Of a DNA stretch of 64,000 nt, positions 27,857 through 36,268 are shown piece after piece. The position numbers and the translations under genes are program-made. The stretch covers positions 62,001-126,000 of the forward strand of contig CALRXU020000006.1 in assembly GCA_943372215.1 (NCBI GenBank). The letters are read 5' to 3'. The notes below the pieces were generated by a model that did no database searches, was not told the DNA's origin, and saw only the letters and a list, made by a program, of their open reading frames with translations. The number at the start of each line of letters is the position of its first letter. Position 1 is the stretch's first letter. This DNA comes from UBA6183 sp943372215 (GTDB lineage: Bacteria; Bacteroidota; Bacteroidia; UKL13-3).

Positions 27857-29020
27857 ATGGGAGGTGTTAAACAACATTATCTTGAATTGGATAATAGAAA
27901 TATAAGCAGAGTAATTGAAAAAAATCTTTGTTCAGTTCACATTGATGATGCAAGTATTAAATCATACATTAATGCAAATTCAGAGAAAGGATTTTGCCAC
28001 TATTGTAATAAAAACAAGAAAGTAGTTTCATTGGAATTGCTTATGGAGTTTATAATGGATGGAGTAAATAAATTTTACGAAGATGCAGCAAACTTTATGA
28101 GTTATGATTCAAGTGAAGGAGGTTATTTAGGCGAAACATTTTCAGCTTCAGAATTAATAAATGATTATGTAGGTTTAGAAATTGATGATTACCAACTAAA
28201 TGAAGATATTGTAGATAGTATTGAAGAAATTGCTTGGAGTGAACCTAATATGTATTACGATAGTGAAAGTGATATTTTGGTTTACCATTGGGACTATTTT
28301 AAAACAGTTGTAAAACACAAATCAAGATACTTATTCACTAAAACAAATAAGTTCAAAACAAATGATTACAACCAAAATGCTTATGACATACTAGACGAAG
28401 TTGGTAAAAAAATTAAAGATTTTAAATTAATAAAAAAAATTCCCAAAGGAACCATAATTCACAGATGTAGACAACATAACATAAGTGAAATAATTAATAG
28501 TGCAAATCAAATGACTTCTCCACCAGAGGACAAAGCCTTTTATTCAAATAGATTTAGTCCAGCAGGAATACCAATGTTTTATGGTTCATTTGACATTGAT
28601 ACAGCAAAAAAAGAAACAATTGATTTAAGTAATAAGAAAAACAATCAAGTTACAATTGCAGAATTTCAGACAACAAAAGACATACAAATAGTTGATTTTT
28701 CAAGACTACCAAAAATCACAAGTATTTTTGGAGTAACAAACCTTAAAGATTATTATGCTAGAGTATTTTTACGTAATTTTTTAAGAGATTTAACAAGTGA
28801 CATTTCTAGAAATGGTCAGGAGCATATTGAGTATATTCCTACCCAAATTGTTACAGAATATTTTAGATTTCAATTTAATGAACAAAACAATACTGATATA
28901 AATGGATTCATATATTTCTCTTCAAAAAACAAAGATAACAAAGCTTGTGTTTTATTCTTTGACAATGAAGAGTGTGATGAAATATTAACCTTGAATAAAT
29001 TAATTAAAGAAACTATTTAA
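27857..29020 (+). CDS. RES-domain protein with N-terminal HEPN/RES NTP1-like domain
   Basis: 387 residues. The N-terminal half starts with a Cys-rich knuckle (GFCHYCNKNKK, about residue 45) and an acidic helical region like the HEPN/RES N-terminal domain family. The C-terminal half has RES features: TIIHRCRQHN, then DKAFYSNRFSPAGIPMFYGS with the conserved Arg and Tyr and a following Glu (KKETI). RES proteins are NAD-degrading toxins and usually pair with Xre antitoxins; no Xre gene is adjacent. The HEPN-RES subfamily can occur alone and is often near defence genes. Domain assignment is from motif memory; activity and target are inferred. Confidence 0.75.
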   Translation: MGGVKQHYLELDNRNISRVIEKNLCSVHIDDASIKSYINANSEKGFCHYCNKNKKVVSLELLMEFIMDGVNKFYEDAANFMSYDSSEGGYLGETFSASELINDYVGLEIDDYQLNEDIVDSIEEIAWSEPNMYYDSESDILVYHWDYFKTVVKHKSRYLFTKTNKFKTNDYNQNAYDILDEVGKKIKDFKLIKKIPKGTIIHRCRQHNISEIINSANQMTSPPEDKAFYSNRFSPAGIPMFYGSFDIDTAKKETIDLSNKKNNQVTIAEFQTTKDIQIVDFSRLPKITSIFGVTNLKDYYARVFLRNFLRDLTSDISRNGQEHIEYIPTQIVTEYFRFQFNEQNNTDINGFIYFSSKNKDNKACVLFFDNEECDEILTLNKLIKETI

Positions 29021-29157
29021 ATGCACGAACGCACAACATGGGTTGTGAAGTCATCCCCATTTTAGTACATATCAAAAGTAGACAATGGCGTTTCTATAAA
29101 ATACATTTGTAAAATATAAATTATTGTAGTTACTTTGTAATTACAAAAAAAACGACA

Positions 29158-29403
29158 ATGAATATAGCAGTTATACCGATTGGCAACTCTAAAGGAATAA
29201 GACTCGGAAAAGCAATACTTGAAAAATATAATATCAAGGACACTGTTGAACTAGTTCTGGAGAAAGGATATATTATTTTAAAACCAACAAGTACACCGAG
29301 AAAGGGATGGGAAAAAGCCTTCAAAAAAATGCATGAAAATGGAGACGACAAACTTTTGATAACCGACATTTTTGATGACGAAAATCTTGAAGAATGGAAT
29401 TAA
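29158..29403 (+). CDS. mazE: MazE-like AbrB-family antitoxin
   Basis: 81 residues. The N-terminal 45 residues have the SpoVT/AbrB swapped-hairpin form (VIPIGNSKGIRLGKAILEKY, then ELVLEKGYIILKPTS). The C-terminal tail is helical and acidic (LLITDIFDDENLEEWN), as toxin-binding tails are. The stop overlaps the mazF start by 10 bases, which supports translational coupling. MazE probably represses its own operon through the AbrB domain. A weak TAnTTTG element lies just upstream at about 29128. Confidence 0.88.
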   Translation: MNIAVIPIGNSKGIRLGKAILEKYNIKDTVELVLEKGYIILKPTSTPRKGWEKAFKKMHENGDDKLLITDIFDDENLEEWN

Positions 29404-29717
29404 AGCAGTATCAAATAGTTTTGGTCAATTTAGACCCGACACAAGGGAGTGAAATAAAAAAAACACGACCATGTGTGATTATTTCGCCTAATGAAATGAA
29501 TAAGTATTTGCAGACAATTGTTGTGGCGCCAATGACAACTAGTTCACGAGCATACCCAACTCGAGTAGAAGTAAAACATAATAAGACAAAAGGTTGGGTA
29601 GTATTAGACCAAATTAGAAGTGTTGACAGGACAAGAATTGTAAAAACTTATGACAGCTTAACAGAAAAGGAAGTTTCGAAAATAAAAGCTGTAATAAAAG
29701 AAACTTATGTTGACTAA
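29394..29717 (+). CDS. mazF: MazF/PemK-family endoribonuclease toxin
   Basis: 107 residues with the MazF fold. The pattern YQIVLVNLDPTQGSEIKKTRP followed by VVAPMTTSSRAYPTRVEV and WVVLDQIRSVDRTRIV carries the conserved Arg and Thr residues of the mRNA-cleaving site. It cleaves mRNA at a short motif and is neutralised by MazE, encoded just upstream with an overlapping start. Full-length and with no sign of decay, so likely an active pair. Located in the accessory strip after the RES gene. Confidence 0.92.
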   Translation: MELKQYQIVLVNLDPTQGSEIKKTRPCVIISPNEMNKYLQTIVVAPMTTSSRAYPTRVEVKHNKTKGWVVLDQIRSVDRTRIVKTYDSLTEKEVSKIKAVIKETYVD

Positions 29718-29882
29718 TGGAAGCGTGAAACATGTATGTTTGGTTTAGCACCGATTAAGTACCCTGATTTTCTTGAACAATTATCTAACTCCTTTTTCGC
29801 CCTTCGCTATATAGCCTAAAAACACCCTATTTTTGAGCTACAAAACGTGGTTTTTAGACAGACTGACGTTAGGCGTAATATT

Positions 29883-30566
29883 ATGACACGACAAAAAATC
29901 TTAAATATCTTTTTAACATTGCTAATTGTTTTAGTATGTATTCTCGTGTTCAAGACTTATGAACTAAAACAAGAGAACATTAGCCTGCAAAATCTACTTA
30001 TCAAGACAATTACACCAATTGATCTAGCAAATTGGGAAATGCACGGAGACTTTGATGGCATAAGGAGACTAGACTTTGAAAAGGAAAATCCTGACCTGAA
30101 AAGAAGGTCAGAGTATGTTGACTCATTATACAAACTATATAGATTCAATCCAGACATTGATTCAGGTGAAATCATTAATTTAGTTAGACATAAAATCCTA
30201 TTAAATGACTCCTTTCAAAAGTACTTTGGTAGTTATCCAATATGCAGAGACGGAGAAATAACAATGATTACTAATGAATTCCTTTACCATAGCGACCAAT
30301 ACCATTATGGAGACACCGTTACATTTGTTTTTCATTTGAATCAACACTTGATGGGAAACTCCTATGAAATAGTTGACTTTGACCACAAAGACATAGCCCA
30401 ACTTAAGTACAACACAATTACTTATACTATTCCAACAAAACAATTGCTAAGAGAATCGGACCTACCAAAAGAAATTAAGTTCCGGTACAAAATAAAAATA
30501 AGGTCAACATATACCAACAAACTAGATACAATAGACTATTGGAAAACCTTCACTGTCTACAGGTAA
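29883..30566 (+). CDS. Single-TM hypothetical protein, 227 aa
   Basis: Not recognised. One N-terminal membrane anchor (ILNIFLTLLIVLVCILVF, residues 5-22) is followed by a short coiled coil and a soluble domain. The domain looks beta-rich towards the end (TYTIPTKQLLRESDLPKEIKFRYKI, seen from 185). It would be anchored in the inner membrane with the domain outside. The start is the ATG after GTTAGGC; an upstream in-frame ATG adds 12 residues. GTTAGGC fits the integron core GTTRRRY, which is the reason I mention cassette-like organisation here. Function unknown. Confidence 0.65.
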   Translation: MTRQKILNIFLTLLIVLVCILVFKTYELKQENISLQNLLIKTITPIDLANWEMHGDFDGIRRLDFEKENPDLKRRSEYVDSLYKLYRFNPDIDSGEIINLVRHKILLNDSFQKYFGSYPICRDGEITMITNEFLYHSDQYHYGDTVTFVFHLNQHLMGNSYEIVDFDHKDIAQLKYNTITYTIPTKQLLRESDLPKEIKFRYKIKIRSTYTNKLDTIDYWKTFTVYR

Positions 30567-31251
30567 AAATACTACGCATAACACACGTAGCTGTTGCACA
30601 ACTCTTTAAAAAAATAAACACATTATACATTCGATTAGAGCGTAGATTTTTTCTCTGTTCAGTTTTTATGGGTTAAAATTCTTGAGCGCTTCTAGTCGAA
30701 GATATAAAAGCCATGCTATGTTGTTTTTGAAGATTGAAAATTCTTCCCTTAATTTCATCATCGCACCTGTTTGGTGAAAAAGCAACACATCAAAAAAAGG
30801 CTTTACGATTGCCTTAAACAACAATAAAACCATCAAAAGTGCTAAAAAAGAGTATTTACCCCATGAAAAAAGGGTATTTCTACACCTGTTTTTTCCATTT
30901 TTTTGCTTATATCTTTGATTTAGCAAAAACGCTGTCAGTTTTTGATGTTTGTCTGTTTTACTACTCAGCAGCTTGCATTATCGCCTAAGGTGTATTTGCT
31001 ATAACTCCATGCCTATGAAATAAATATAGAAGGGTTTTAGCCCAATCTTTCTGTAGCTGCCAATCATCCATCAACTATGAACAATTGCACCTCTACTCCT
31101 TTAACGCATTCGCGTGAACCACCTTTTCTGTAAAGTCTAAGGCAGCAGTATAACCATTAAATCACCCCATTTGGGTGGGGAGACCAGATACCCCAACCTT
31201 AAAAAACGGAGCCGTTAGCCGCGGTTATTCTAGACCTATATTAAACAAATT
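30567..31251 (+). other. Long non-coding spacer before a haem lipoprotein gene
   Basis: About 690 bases with no convincing gene. It holds activator box copy 2 and its promoter, then roughly 330 bases before the start codon with a short GGGTGGGG/CCCC hairpin near 31166-31195. The predicted 5' leader is unusually long. A minus-strand frame of 86 codons here runs through the promoter module and is not supported. Confidence 0.5.
30839..30917 (+). promoter_or_regulatory. Activator-box promoter, copy 2
   Basis: 45 bases (30839-30883) are identical to copy 1. The -33 is weak (CTG at 30886-30888), the spacer is 21, and the -7 is a perfect TATCTTTG at 30910-30917, again 59 bases after AGTATTT. It is followed by the haem lipoprotein gene at 31252. 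Confidence 0.72.
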
Positions 31252-32937
31252 ATGTTACTCAAAATTAATCATTCAAAAACGCTCGTTATCGTTGTTGCCA
31301 TTATTTCGGCAGTGGTGTTGGCCAATTGTTTTAGTTCAATAAGCCCTCCCAGCGATGCTAATCCTACCTGTACTGTTTCATCAGCCGATTTTAATGGCTG
31401 GTTTGAAAGCGGTGCAGTTTCACTTGATGGTGTGGTAAAGCCAGCCAACAGTGTTACTTTTTCTGATGTTCCCAACTGTGATTTTTACAAGTGGTCGGAA
31501 CAAATGTTTCTTTGGCTCACTTCTCCTGCTCCAGCAAGGTATGGAGGGGGCGGACGCATTTTTGACTCCGACAAGTTTTTTGATGTTTCTCCACCAGATC
31601 CTTCTACAGGGGAACGTACTTTTTTGCCACACCGATCAGGCGCTTTCCGCTTTTTTAACATGCGTGCTGCGCAAAAAGGCCCACAACGGTTACCTGTTAT
31701 TTTTGAGAAAGAAACAGGCAGAATGTTGGAGATTGCTAAAACGCCATTGTCAGACAAAGGCAAACAATTGGTGCAAGATGCAGAAGGAAAAATTGTGGAA
31801 ATAGAAAGCATACAAAGAGCACAGAAAAATGGTTTGCTGTTTTTAGATAGCAAAAATGTTCCTATCCTGAATGCTCGCCCCATTTTTGATAAAAACATCA
31901 ATTTAAAAACAACGGTACAAAAATTTACCATTGCAAAAGAGGTATTTTTTCTAGATGCTGCTGGGCGTGTTGTTAATGTTGAACAAGGCCAGGCCGGAGG
32001 GGGTGAGGTACTCATGGCACAAAACCGCTCTTTGGTTTATTACGCCACCATAGTAAATGAAGTATTTGCGTATTACCGCACCAGTTTGGGCACAGGAGCT
32101 ATACCAGCAGGAACCCGATTCCCAACCACCCAAGCTGAATTGGATAACATCATCAATTTTGCCACGGTCAATGGTAGAACCATTACTGACCCAGAGGCTC
32201 TGGCCATTGAAATTAAATCATCGTGGGTTGAAGCGGCTGGTTTGCCTCAAACTGAGCGTTTTATTAAAATGAAAGCCACCGTTCCTACTTATGATACCAC
32301 TGACCCCGGTAATTGGGTTATTAATGGGCAAAAAACAGTTGAGCTGGCCATGGTTGGTATGCATGTGGTAGGCAGCACCAAAGGACACCCTGAAATGTTA
32401 TGGGGTACTTTTGAGCATGTGAGCAATGCTCCCAATGCAGCATTCACTTATAATAATAGCACGGGAACTGTTACTGTTCCTCAAAATACAGTTGGAAACT
32501 GGGTATTTTGTGCCAATGGTGCAACAGGCCCTTTTAATGAGGCGCACATGGCAACTTCAGCCACTGGAATTACAGCACTCTCAGGATTTACCGTTAGTCC
32601 GAGCAACATCATTCGCTGGAAAGCCTGGGGCAAAGGAGAGCCAAATGCCTCATCAAATACTGAAATTATTTCCATCAATAATAGCGTTAGAGGACAGTTG
32701 ATTGATGGTGATGTACGCAAAAATTATATCCAAACAGGAACCACTTGGACCATTGGAGGTGCCGCACCGAACTCGAGTAACCAAGTGGGGACAAACAAAT
32801 TGGCAAATAGCACCATGGAAACCTTCCAACAAGGCACCAGCAATAGCCGAACCAACGGCACCAATTGTTTTAGTTGTCATGGAACAAATGAGGTGGCAGT
32901 AAGCCATGTGTTTGAGGCTACGCAGCCTTTGTGGTAG
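31252..32937 (+). CDS. Lipoprotein with one C-terminal c-type haem motif, paralogue of the protein at 44064
   Basis: 561 residues. An N-terminal lipoprotein signal ends in LANC (lipid Cys near residue 26), so it is anchored in the outer or inner membrane. CFSCH at residues 539-543 is a c-type haem attachment site close to the C-terminus. The core shares FNGWFESG, PANSVTFSD, CDFYKWSEQMFLWLTSP and GMHVVGSTKGHPEMLWGTFEH with the protein at 44064. I do not recognise the large central domain. The likely role is electron transfer outside the cytoplasm. Unlike its paralogue it has no LodA-like oxidase gene next to it. Confidence 0.8.
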   Translation: MLLKINHSKTLVIVVAIISAVVLANCFSSISPPSDANPTCTVSSADFNGWFESGAVSLDGVVKPANSVTFSDVPNCDFYKWSEQMFLWLTSPAPARYGGGGRIFDSDKFFDVSPPDPSTGERTFLPHRSGAFRFFNMRAAQKGPQRLPVIFEKETGRMLEIAKTPLSDKGKQLVQDAEGKIVEIESIQRAQKNGLLFLDSKNVPILNARPIFDKNINLKTTVQKFTIAKEVFFLDAAGRVVNVEQGQAGGGEVLMAQNRSLVYYATIVNEVFAYYRTSLGTGAIPAGTRFPTTQAELDNIINFATVNGRTITDPEALAIEIKSSWVEAAGLPQTERFIKMKATVPTYDTTDPGNWVINGQKTVELAMVGMHVVGSTKGHPEMLWGTFEHVSNAPNAAFTYNNSTGTVTVPQNTVGNWVFCANGATGPFNEAHMATSATGITALSGFTVSPSNIIRWKAWGKGEPNASSNTEIISINNSVRGQLIDGDVRKNYIQTGTTWTIGGAAPNSSNQVGTNKLANSTMETFQQGTSNSRTNGTNCFSCHGTNEVAVSHVFEATQPLW

Positions 32938-32953
32938 CTGTATGAAAGTAATC

Positions 32954-32986
32954 AAAGGCGGTTGCACTTATCGGGCAACCGCCTTT
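32954..32986. terminator. Bidirectional terminator
   Basis: AAAGGCGGTTGC faces GCAACCGCCTTT across a 9-base loop, between the convergent lipoprotein and response-regulator genes. Confidence 0.75.
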
Positions 32987-33003
32987 GTAATAAACAGCAT
33001 GAA

Positions 33004-33678
33004 TTATAAAAAATGCACAATCTGGTTTTTAATGGCATAAATAACCAATCCGGTTACATTACGTGAGCCTGTTTTTTGTAGTAAATTGTTGCGATGTCCA
33101 TTAACGGTTTTAACGCTAATAAATAATTTCTCTGCAATTTCTTCAGCGGTGAGTTGCTGGCAAACCAATTGCAATACTTCTTCTTCCCGTTTGGTAATTT
33201 GCATATCCAATGTGTGGTTTGGTTTTTTCTTTTTACCCAAATTGCTTTGTATAGCTCGAAGTGTTCGTTCATTAATGTATGAACCTTTGTGATGAACCGC
33301 TAAAATGGCATCATGCACCTCTTGAGGGTCGCTGTCCTTAACCAAATAACCATGTGCACCATGTTCAATCAATTGCACCATAAAATTTTCATCTTCATGC
33401 ACCGATAAAATAAGCACTTTCATATCAGGATAATTCTTTAACAACATATCTGTAACCATCAGTCCACTAAATTCTTTTGGTCCATTTGGTGGTAACGATA
33501 GGTCAACCAACATCACATCAGGAACAGGTTTTGTTTCTTGTAGTTTATCCATCACGGTATATCCTTCGGCAGCTTCAAAGGCTACGGTGATGTCGGGCCA
33601 GTTGTTTAAAATGGCTTTCATGCCTTCACGAAAAAGGAATTGGTCTTCAACCAATCCTACCAATATTTTTGTTTCCAT
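33004..33678 (-). CDS. NarL/FixJ-family response regulator
   Basis: 224 residues. The receiver domain spans 1-125 with phospho-acceptor Asp59 (MLVDLSLPP) and the acidic pair at 11-12. The LuxR-type HTH is at 155-215 (KREEEVLQLVCQQLTAEEIA; FISVKTVNGHRNNLLQKTG). It is the last gene of a sensor/kinase/regulator set on the minus strand, 130 bases after the kinase gene, and probably activates promoters. It is one of two LuxR regulators close to the activator-box promoters; which boxes it binds is unknown. Confidence 0.93.
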   Translation of the reverse strand: METKILVGLVEDQFLFREGMKAILNNWPDITVAFEAAEGYTVMDKLQETKPVPDVMLVDLSLPPNGPKEFSGLMVTDMLLKNYPDMKVLILSVHEDENFMVQLIEHGAHGYLVKDSDPQEVHDAILAVHHKGSYINERTLRAIQSNLGKKKKPNHTLDMQITKREEEVLQLVCQQLTAEEIAEKLFISVKTVNGHRNNLLQKTGSRNVTGLVIYAIKNQIVHFL

Positions 33679-33810
33679 AATAGTTATAGATGTTTCGGTT
33701 TAATTGAAATAAAATCAGTAAATATTGTTCAGGGGTGTCATGTAAATCACAATTGTTCGTGTCATAAATACCTGGCTAATGCTGGCATAAACTTAAGTTA
33801 AATTTAGTCA

Positions 33811-34602
33811 TCAAACCAACATTTTAATGGTGGCAAAAAAACCGCTCTCCTCCTGATTGCCCATTTCAAGTGTACCCCCCAACGCATTCACCCGCCCTTG
33901 GATACTTTTATGTCCTAACCCCTCTTGGTTTGGTTGCTCTGGTAAGCCAATGCCATTGTCGTGATACCTGTAAACCAAAGTTTGCATTTCCATTTCAACA
34001 TAAATGGTAATTTTTGTGGCTTTGGCATATTTAATGGTATTGTTCATAAACTCCATACTAATGCGGTACAAACCCAATTGAACAGGCCAACTTAATGCTG
34101 GGAGCGTAGTATCAGATAGGATGGTAACATTTAAAGACGGTGTTTCATTAAACCGATTGGCAACAGATTCCAGTGTTTTAATCAATCCAAAAGTTTGCAA
34201 TTGAGGCGGCATCAATTCATGGCTGATTCTGCGCATGGAAGCCAAGGCATTTTCGGTTAGTCCCCTAATTTGTTGTAAAGCTGGCAAGTGTTGTTGCATA
34301 CTTGCCATATCAGGGTGTTGCTCCAATTGCACCAGGTGCATGCGTGAAATGGCCAGTATGGCGCCTAATTCATCATGCAAATCTTGAGCAATGCGTTTGC
34401 GCTCATCTTCCTGTACTTGTATGCTGGAGCGCAGCAACTCCAATTGGTGTTGGTTTTTGAGTTCTTCCTGAGCCAATTGTTGGCGGTATATGGTTTTCTG
34501 GAACTGCTGGTTTAACAAAACCACCCCCACGGCAATAATAAACACAATGCCAGCAAAGGGTAGCAAAGCCGACAAAAAATTTAGTTCCGCGGACGTTTCC
34601 AT
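33811..34602 (-). CDS. NarX-type sensor histidine kinase
   Basis: 263 residues. One membrane segment at the N-terminus (FLSALLPFAGIVFIIAVGVVL), a coiled coil, the HisKA_3 phospho-acceptor RKRIAQDLHDELGAIL with His76, and an HATPase_c domain (YHDNGIGLPEQ; GLGHKSIQGRVNALGG). The start METSAEL is internal; a longer frame adds 19 residues. The gene overlaps the upstream membrane-protein gene by 22 bases, so sensing is probably split: this kinase has no periplasmic domain, and the partner supplies the membrane region. It pairs with the response regulator at 33004. Confidence 0.92.
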   Translation of the reverse strand: METSAELNFLSALLPFAGIVFIIAVGVVLLNQQFQKTIYRQQLAQEELKNQHQLELLRSSIQVQEDERKRIAQDLHDELGAILAISRMHLVQLEQHPDMASMQQHLPALQQIRGLTENALASMRRISHELMPPQLQTFGLIKTLESVANRFNETPSLNVTILSDTTLPALSWPVQLGLYRISMEFMNNTIKYAKATKITIYVEMEMQTLVYRYHDNGIGLPEQPNQEGLGHKSIQGRVNALGGTLEMGNQEESGFFATIKMLV

Positions 34603-35231
34603 AATCCAATAAAAAAACAAAGGTACATGACTGAAGAGAAAAAAGCGTGGAGTACCCAAATGTATTTGCTGATGATAATAGGCAAATAATGCATGATAAA
34701 TTTGCCATAGTAAAAGAGCAATAGGCTGGAAGCATAGTAAATAAATAACCCAGAGTTAATCCAGTTTAAGCTTTTAACCAAGTGCTTACGTGATGTTTTT
34801 ACGCTATCGTTTAATAAAATAATAGATGAGGTAAGCGATAAAATAATAACAAGTATACTTTCAACCGATAGTGCATAAGAGTTAAAGGTGTAAATTGTTT
34901 GAACAAACCAGGAAGTAACGATGCAAAAAACAAAAAACGCCAAAGCAATCCAGCGAATGATTTTGCGGTTAATCCAAGTTTGTAACAAATGCTCGTAAAA
35001 CCAACATAACAATAGAAATCCAACTGCCACATAAATGTGAGAAAGGAATAAATTATTGAGTGAGTTGAGCCACAAAAGAAAGGAAACGAATTGAATGGCA
35101 GTAGAGAAGAAGATGAACCAACAAAACAGTTGTAACTCTTTGGGCAAAACCTTATATTGAATAGCAGCGTAGCCTGCCGCTATTAGTACAGGGATGTTTG
35201 CACAGTTCAATACAACACTAATCCAGTTCAT
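34581..35231 (-). CDS. Polytopic membrane protein, likely sensor partner of the histidine kinase
   Basis: 216 residues with about six to seven hydrophobic segments (SVVLNCANIPVLIAAGYAAI; LFCWFIFFSTAIQFVSFLLW; IALAFFVFCIVTSWFV; ILVIILSLTSSIILL). No recognised enzymatic motif. The 3' end overlaps the kinase gene by 22 bases, so the two are translationally coupled. The 7-TM-like layout suggests an inner-membrane signal receptor. A perfect -7 element TACCTTTG lies 36 bases upstream. Confidence 0.7.
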   Translation of the reverse strand: MNWISVVLNCANIPVLIAAGYAAIQYKVLPKELQLFCWFIFFSTAIQFVSFLLWLNSLNNLFLSHIYVAVGFLLLCWFYEHLLQTWINRKIIRWIALAFFVFCIVTSWFVQTIYTFNSYALSVESILVIILSLTSSIILLNDSVKTSRKHLVKSLNWINSGLFIYYASSLLLFYYGKFIMHYLPIIISKYIWVLHAFFSSVMYLCFFIGLWKRPRN

Positions 35232-35266
35232 TTAATTGGGTATAAAGTTAACAAGGAAAAAGTATT

Positions 35267-35274
35267 CAAAGGTA
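35267..35274 (-). promoter_or_regulatory. -7 element of the sensor operon
   Basis: Minus-strand TACCTTTG fits TAnnTTTG perfectly, 36 bases upstream of the membrane-protein start. No clear -33 TTG. Confidence 0.4.
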
Positions 35275-35363
35275 ATCAGCTTAATGATAAGTAATTTTTG
35301 CTACCGTTATTCTTCATTGATGAGCAGATGACCTCATCAACGAAGAATAGAGTGTTCTGCTGA

Positions 35364-35927
35364 TTATTGAAAAGGTGTCGTAAATGCTTTGTCAAGGGCA
35401 CTTCCATTCTGATCACAAGTATTAGGGCAAGGTAAAATTAAATCATATACATATTGAACACCCCTTGCCGTAGCTAACAAAGTATCATTAAAAACATTCT
35501 GAGCTTCTGTGGTTGAAATAGTTGGGGTCATGTAAAGGTGTATATTCATGGAAGCATCCATACCAAGGTAAGCCCTTGCCGCTGGAAAGGAAATTGATCC
35601 ATCAGGTTTGCAGCCGCCTATGACACCCATCAAATCGCTTTTACGTATTAAAAATGCCCGGGGCGCAGAGGAAAGAAAAACACTTTTAAGGCTATCGTTG
35701 TTCAAATGAAATTTTTTAATCAAGTAATCTGCATACCTGCTTATAGCTGTTGTGGCAGAATCTAAAGTTACCGCATTTGCTGGTAATTCGTCAGGTAATT
35801 TGTAAGTTGATTGTTCCTTTTTTGTGTCTTTACAACTACAAATAATAAGTGATACGCTTGTCAGTATCAATAGATTTAGCTTAAGCATTTTTCTTAAATT
35901 GAATAAAGAAGTAAGAGGTGTTTTCAT
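35364..35927 (-). CDS. Hypothetical lipoprotein
   Basis: 187 residues; a shorter start at 35888 (MLKLNLLIL) gives a cleaner signal peptide. The signal LLILTSVSLIICSC places the lipid Cys in ICSC. The mature part is rich in Thr/Asp/Ser with no recognised domain (DSATTAISRYADYLIKKF; MDASMNIHLYMTPTISTTEA). It ends with CPNTCDQNGSALDKAF, two Cys that could form a disulfide. It is read away from the lectin gene at 36269. Function unknown. Confidence 0.75.
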   Translation of the reverse strand: MKTPLTSLFNLRKMLKLNLLILTSVSLIICSCKDTKKEQSTYKLPDELPANAVTLDSATTAISRYADYLIKKFHLNNDSLKSVFLSSAPRAFLIRKSDLMGVIGGCKPDGSISFPAARAYLGMDASMNIHLYMTPTISTTEAQNVFNDTLLATARGVQYVYDLILPCPNTCDQNGSALDKAFTTPFQ

Positions 35928-36018
35928 TAGATTTTAAAGTTAAATGAGGTATTGTAACGATGCAACATTAATGAAATTTGGTGCATGCCAATTCCATATT
36001 GTCTTATTAAGCATTAAA

Positions 36019-36069
36019 AACAGGTATTTATCAGCGTGTAAAAACATAAAATAGGTATAAATACCTGTT
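36019..36069. repeat. Perfect 13-base inverted repeat upstream of leader RNA A
   Basis: AACAGGTATTTAT (36019-36031) and ATAAATACCTGTT (36057-36069) are exact complements with a 25-base gap. The right arm is part of an inner palindrome, GGTATAAATACC. It sits 50-100 bases upstream of the likely -7 (CAAATTTG, 36116-36123) and is probably an operator. The GTATTT core resembles the half-site of the activator boxes. Confidence 0.5.
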
Positions 36070-36145
36070 TTATAAATTGGGCATTTCTAATCTTATTCCT
36101 TTTTTTTTCTTGTTGCAAATTTGTACTCATAAAGCTTTATAAAAA

Positions 36146-36258
36146 GTGGAGCAGAACCCACTTAAAAAAACGAACTGGCTGTAACAGTTTAAAAACAGAG
36201 CCTGCCCCGAACAGGCATTTCTTTCGGGGGCGCAATCCGAAAAGCCTTACGAGTAGGA
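36146..36258 (+). promoter_or_regulatory. Structured 5' leader RNA, copy A
   Basis: Three parts are shared with copies B-D: hairpin 1 GTGGAGCAGAACCCAC, hairpin 2 GAACTG-loop-CAGTTT, and hairpin 3 CCTTACGAGTAGGA. The last contains AGTAGGA ten bases before the lectin ATG at 36269. Copy A has an extra hairpin (CCCCGAA facing TTTCGGGG) between 2 and 3. Confidence 0.65.
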
Positions 36259-36268
36259 AAACAAAATC

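Noticed and set aside
29021..29157. Possible CRISPR-like or integron recombination site before mazE
   Set aside because: Only short GCACAAC / GTTGTG elements are seen, with no repeat-spacer array and no cas or integrase gene.
29868..30585. Gene at 29883 considered a full integron cassette
   Set aside because: GTTAGGC precedes it but the 3' element GCATAAC does not match RYYYAAC fully and no folded attC is obvious, so only a weak resemblance is reported.
30666..30926. Minus-strand frame of 86 codons in the spacer before the haem lipoprotein gene
   Set aside because: It crosses the activator box and promoter on the other strand, has no matching context and no recognisable protein features.
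36146..36258. Leader RNA considered as a known c-di-GMP, hammerhead, twister or fluoride element
   Set aside because: The conserved cores of those classes are not present; the shared hairpins do not match any class I know.
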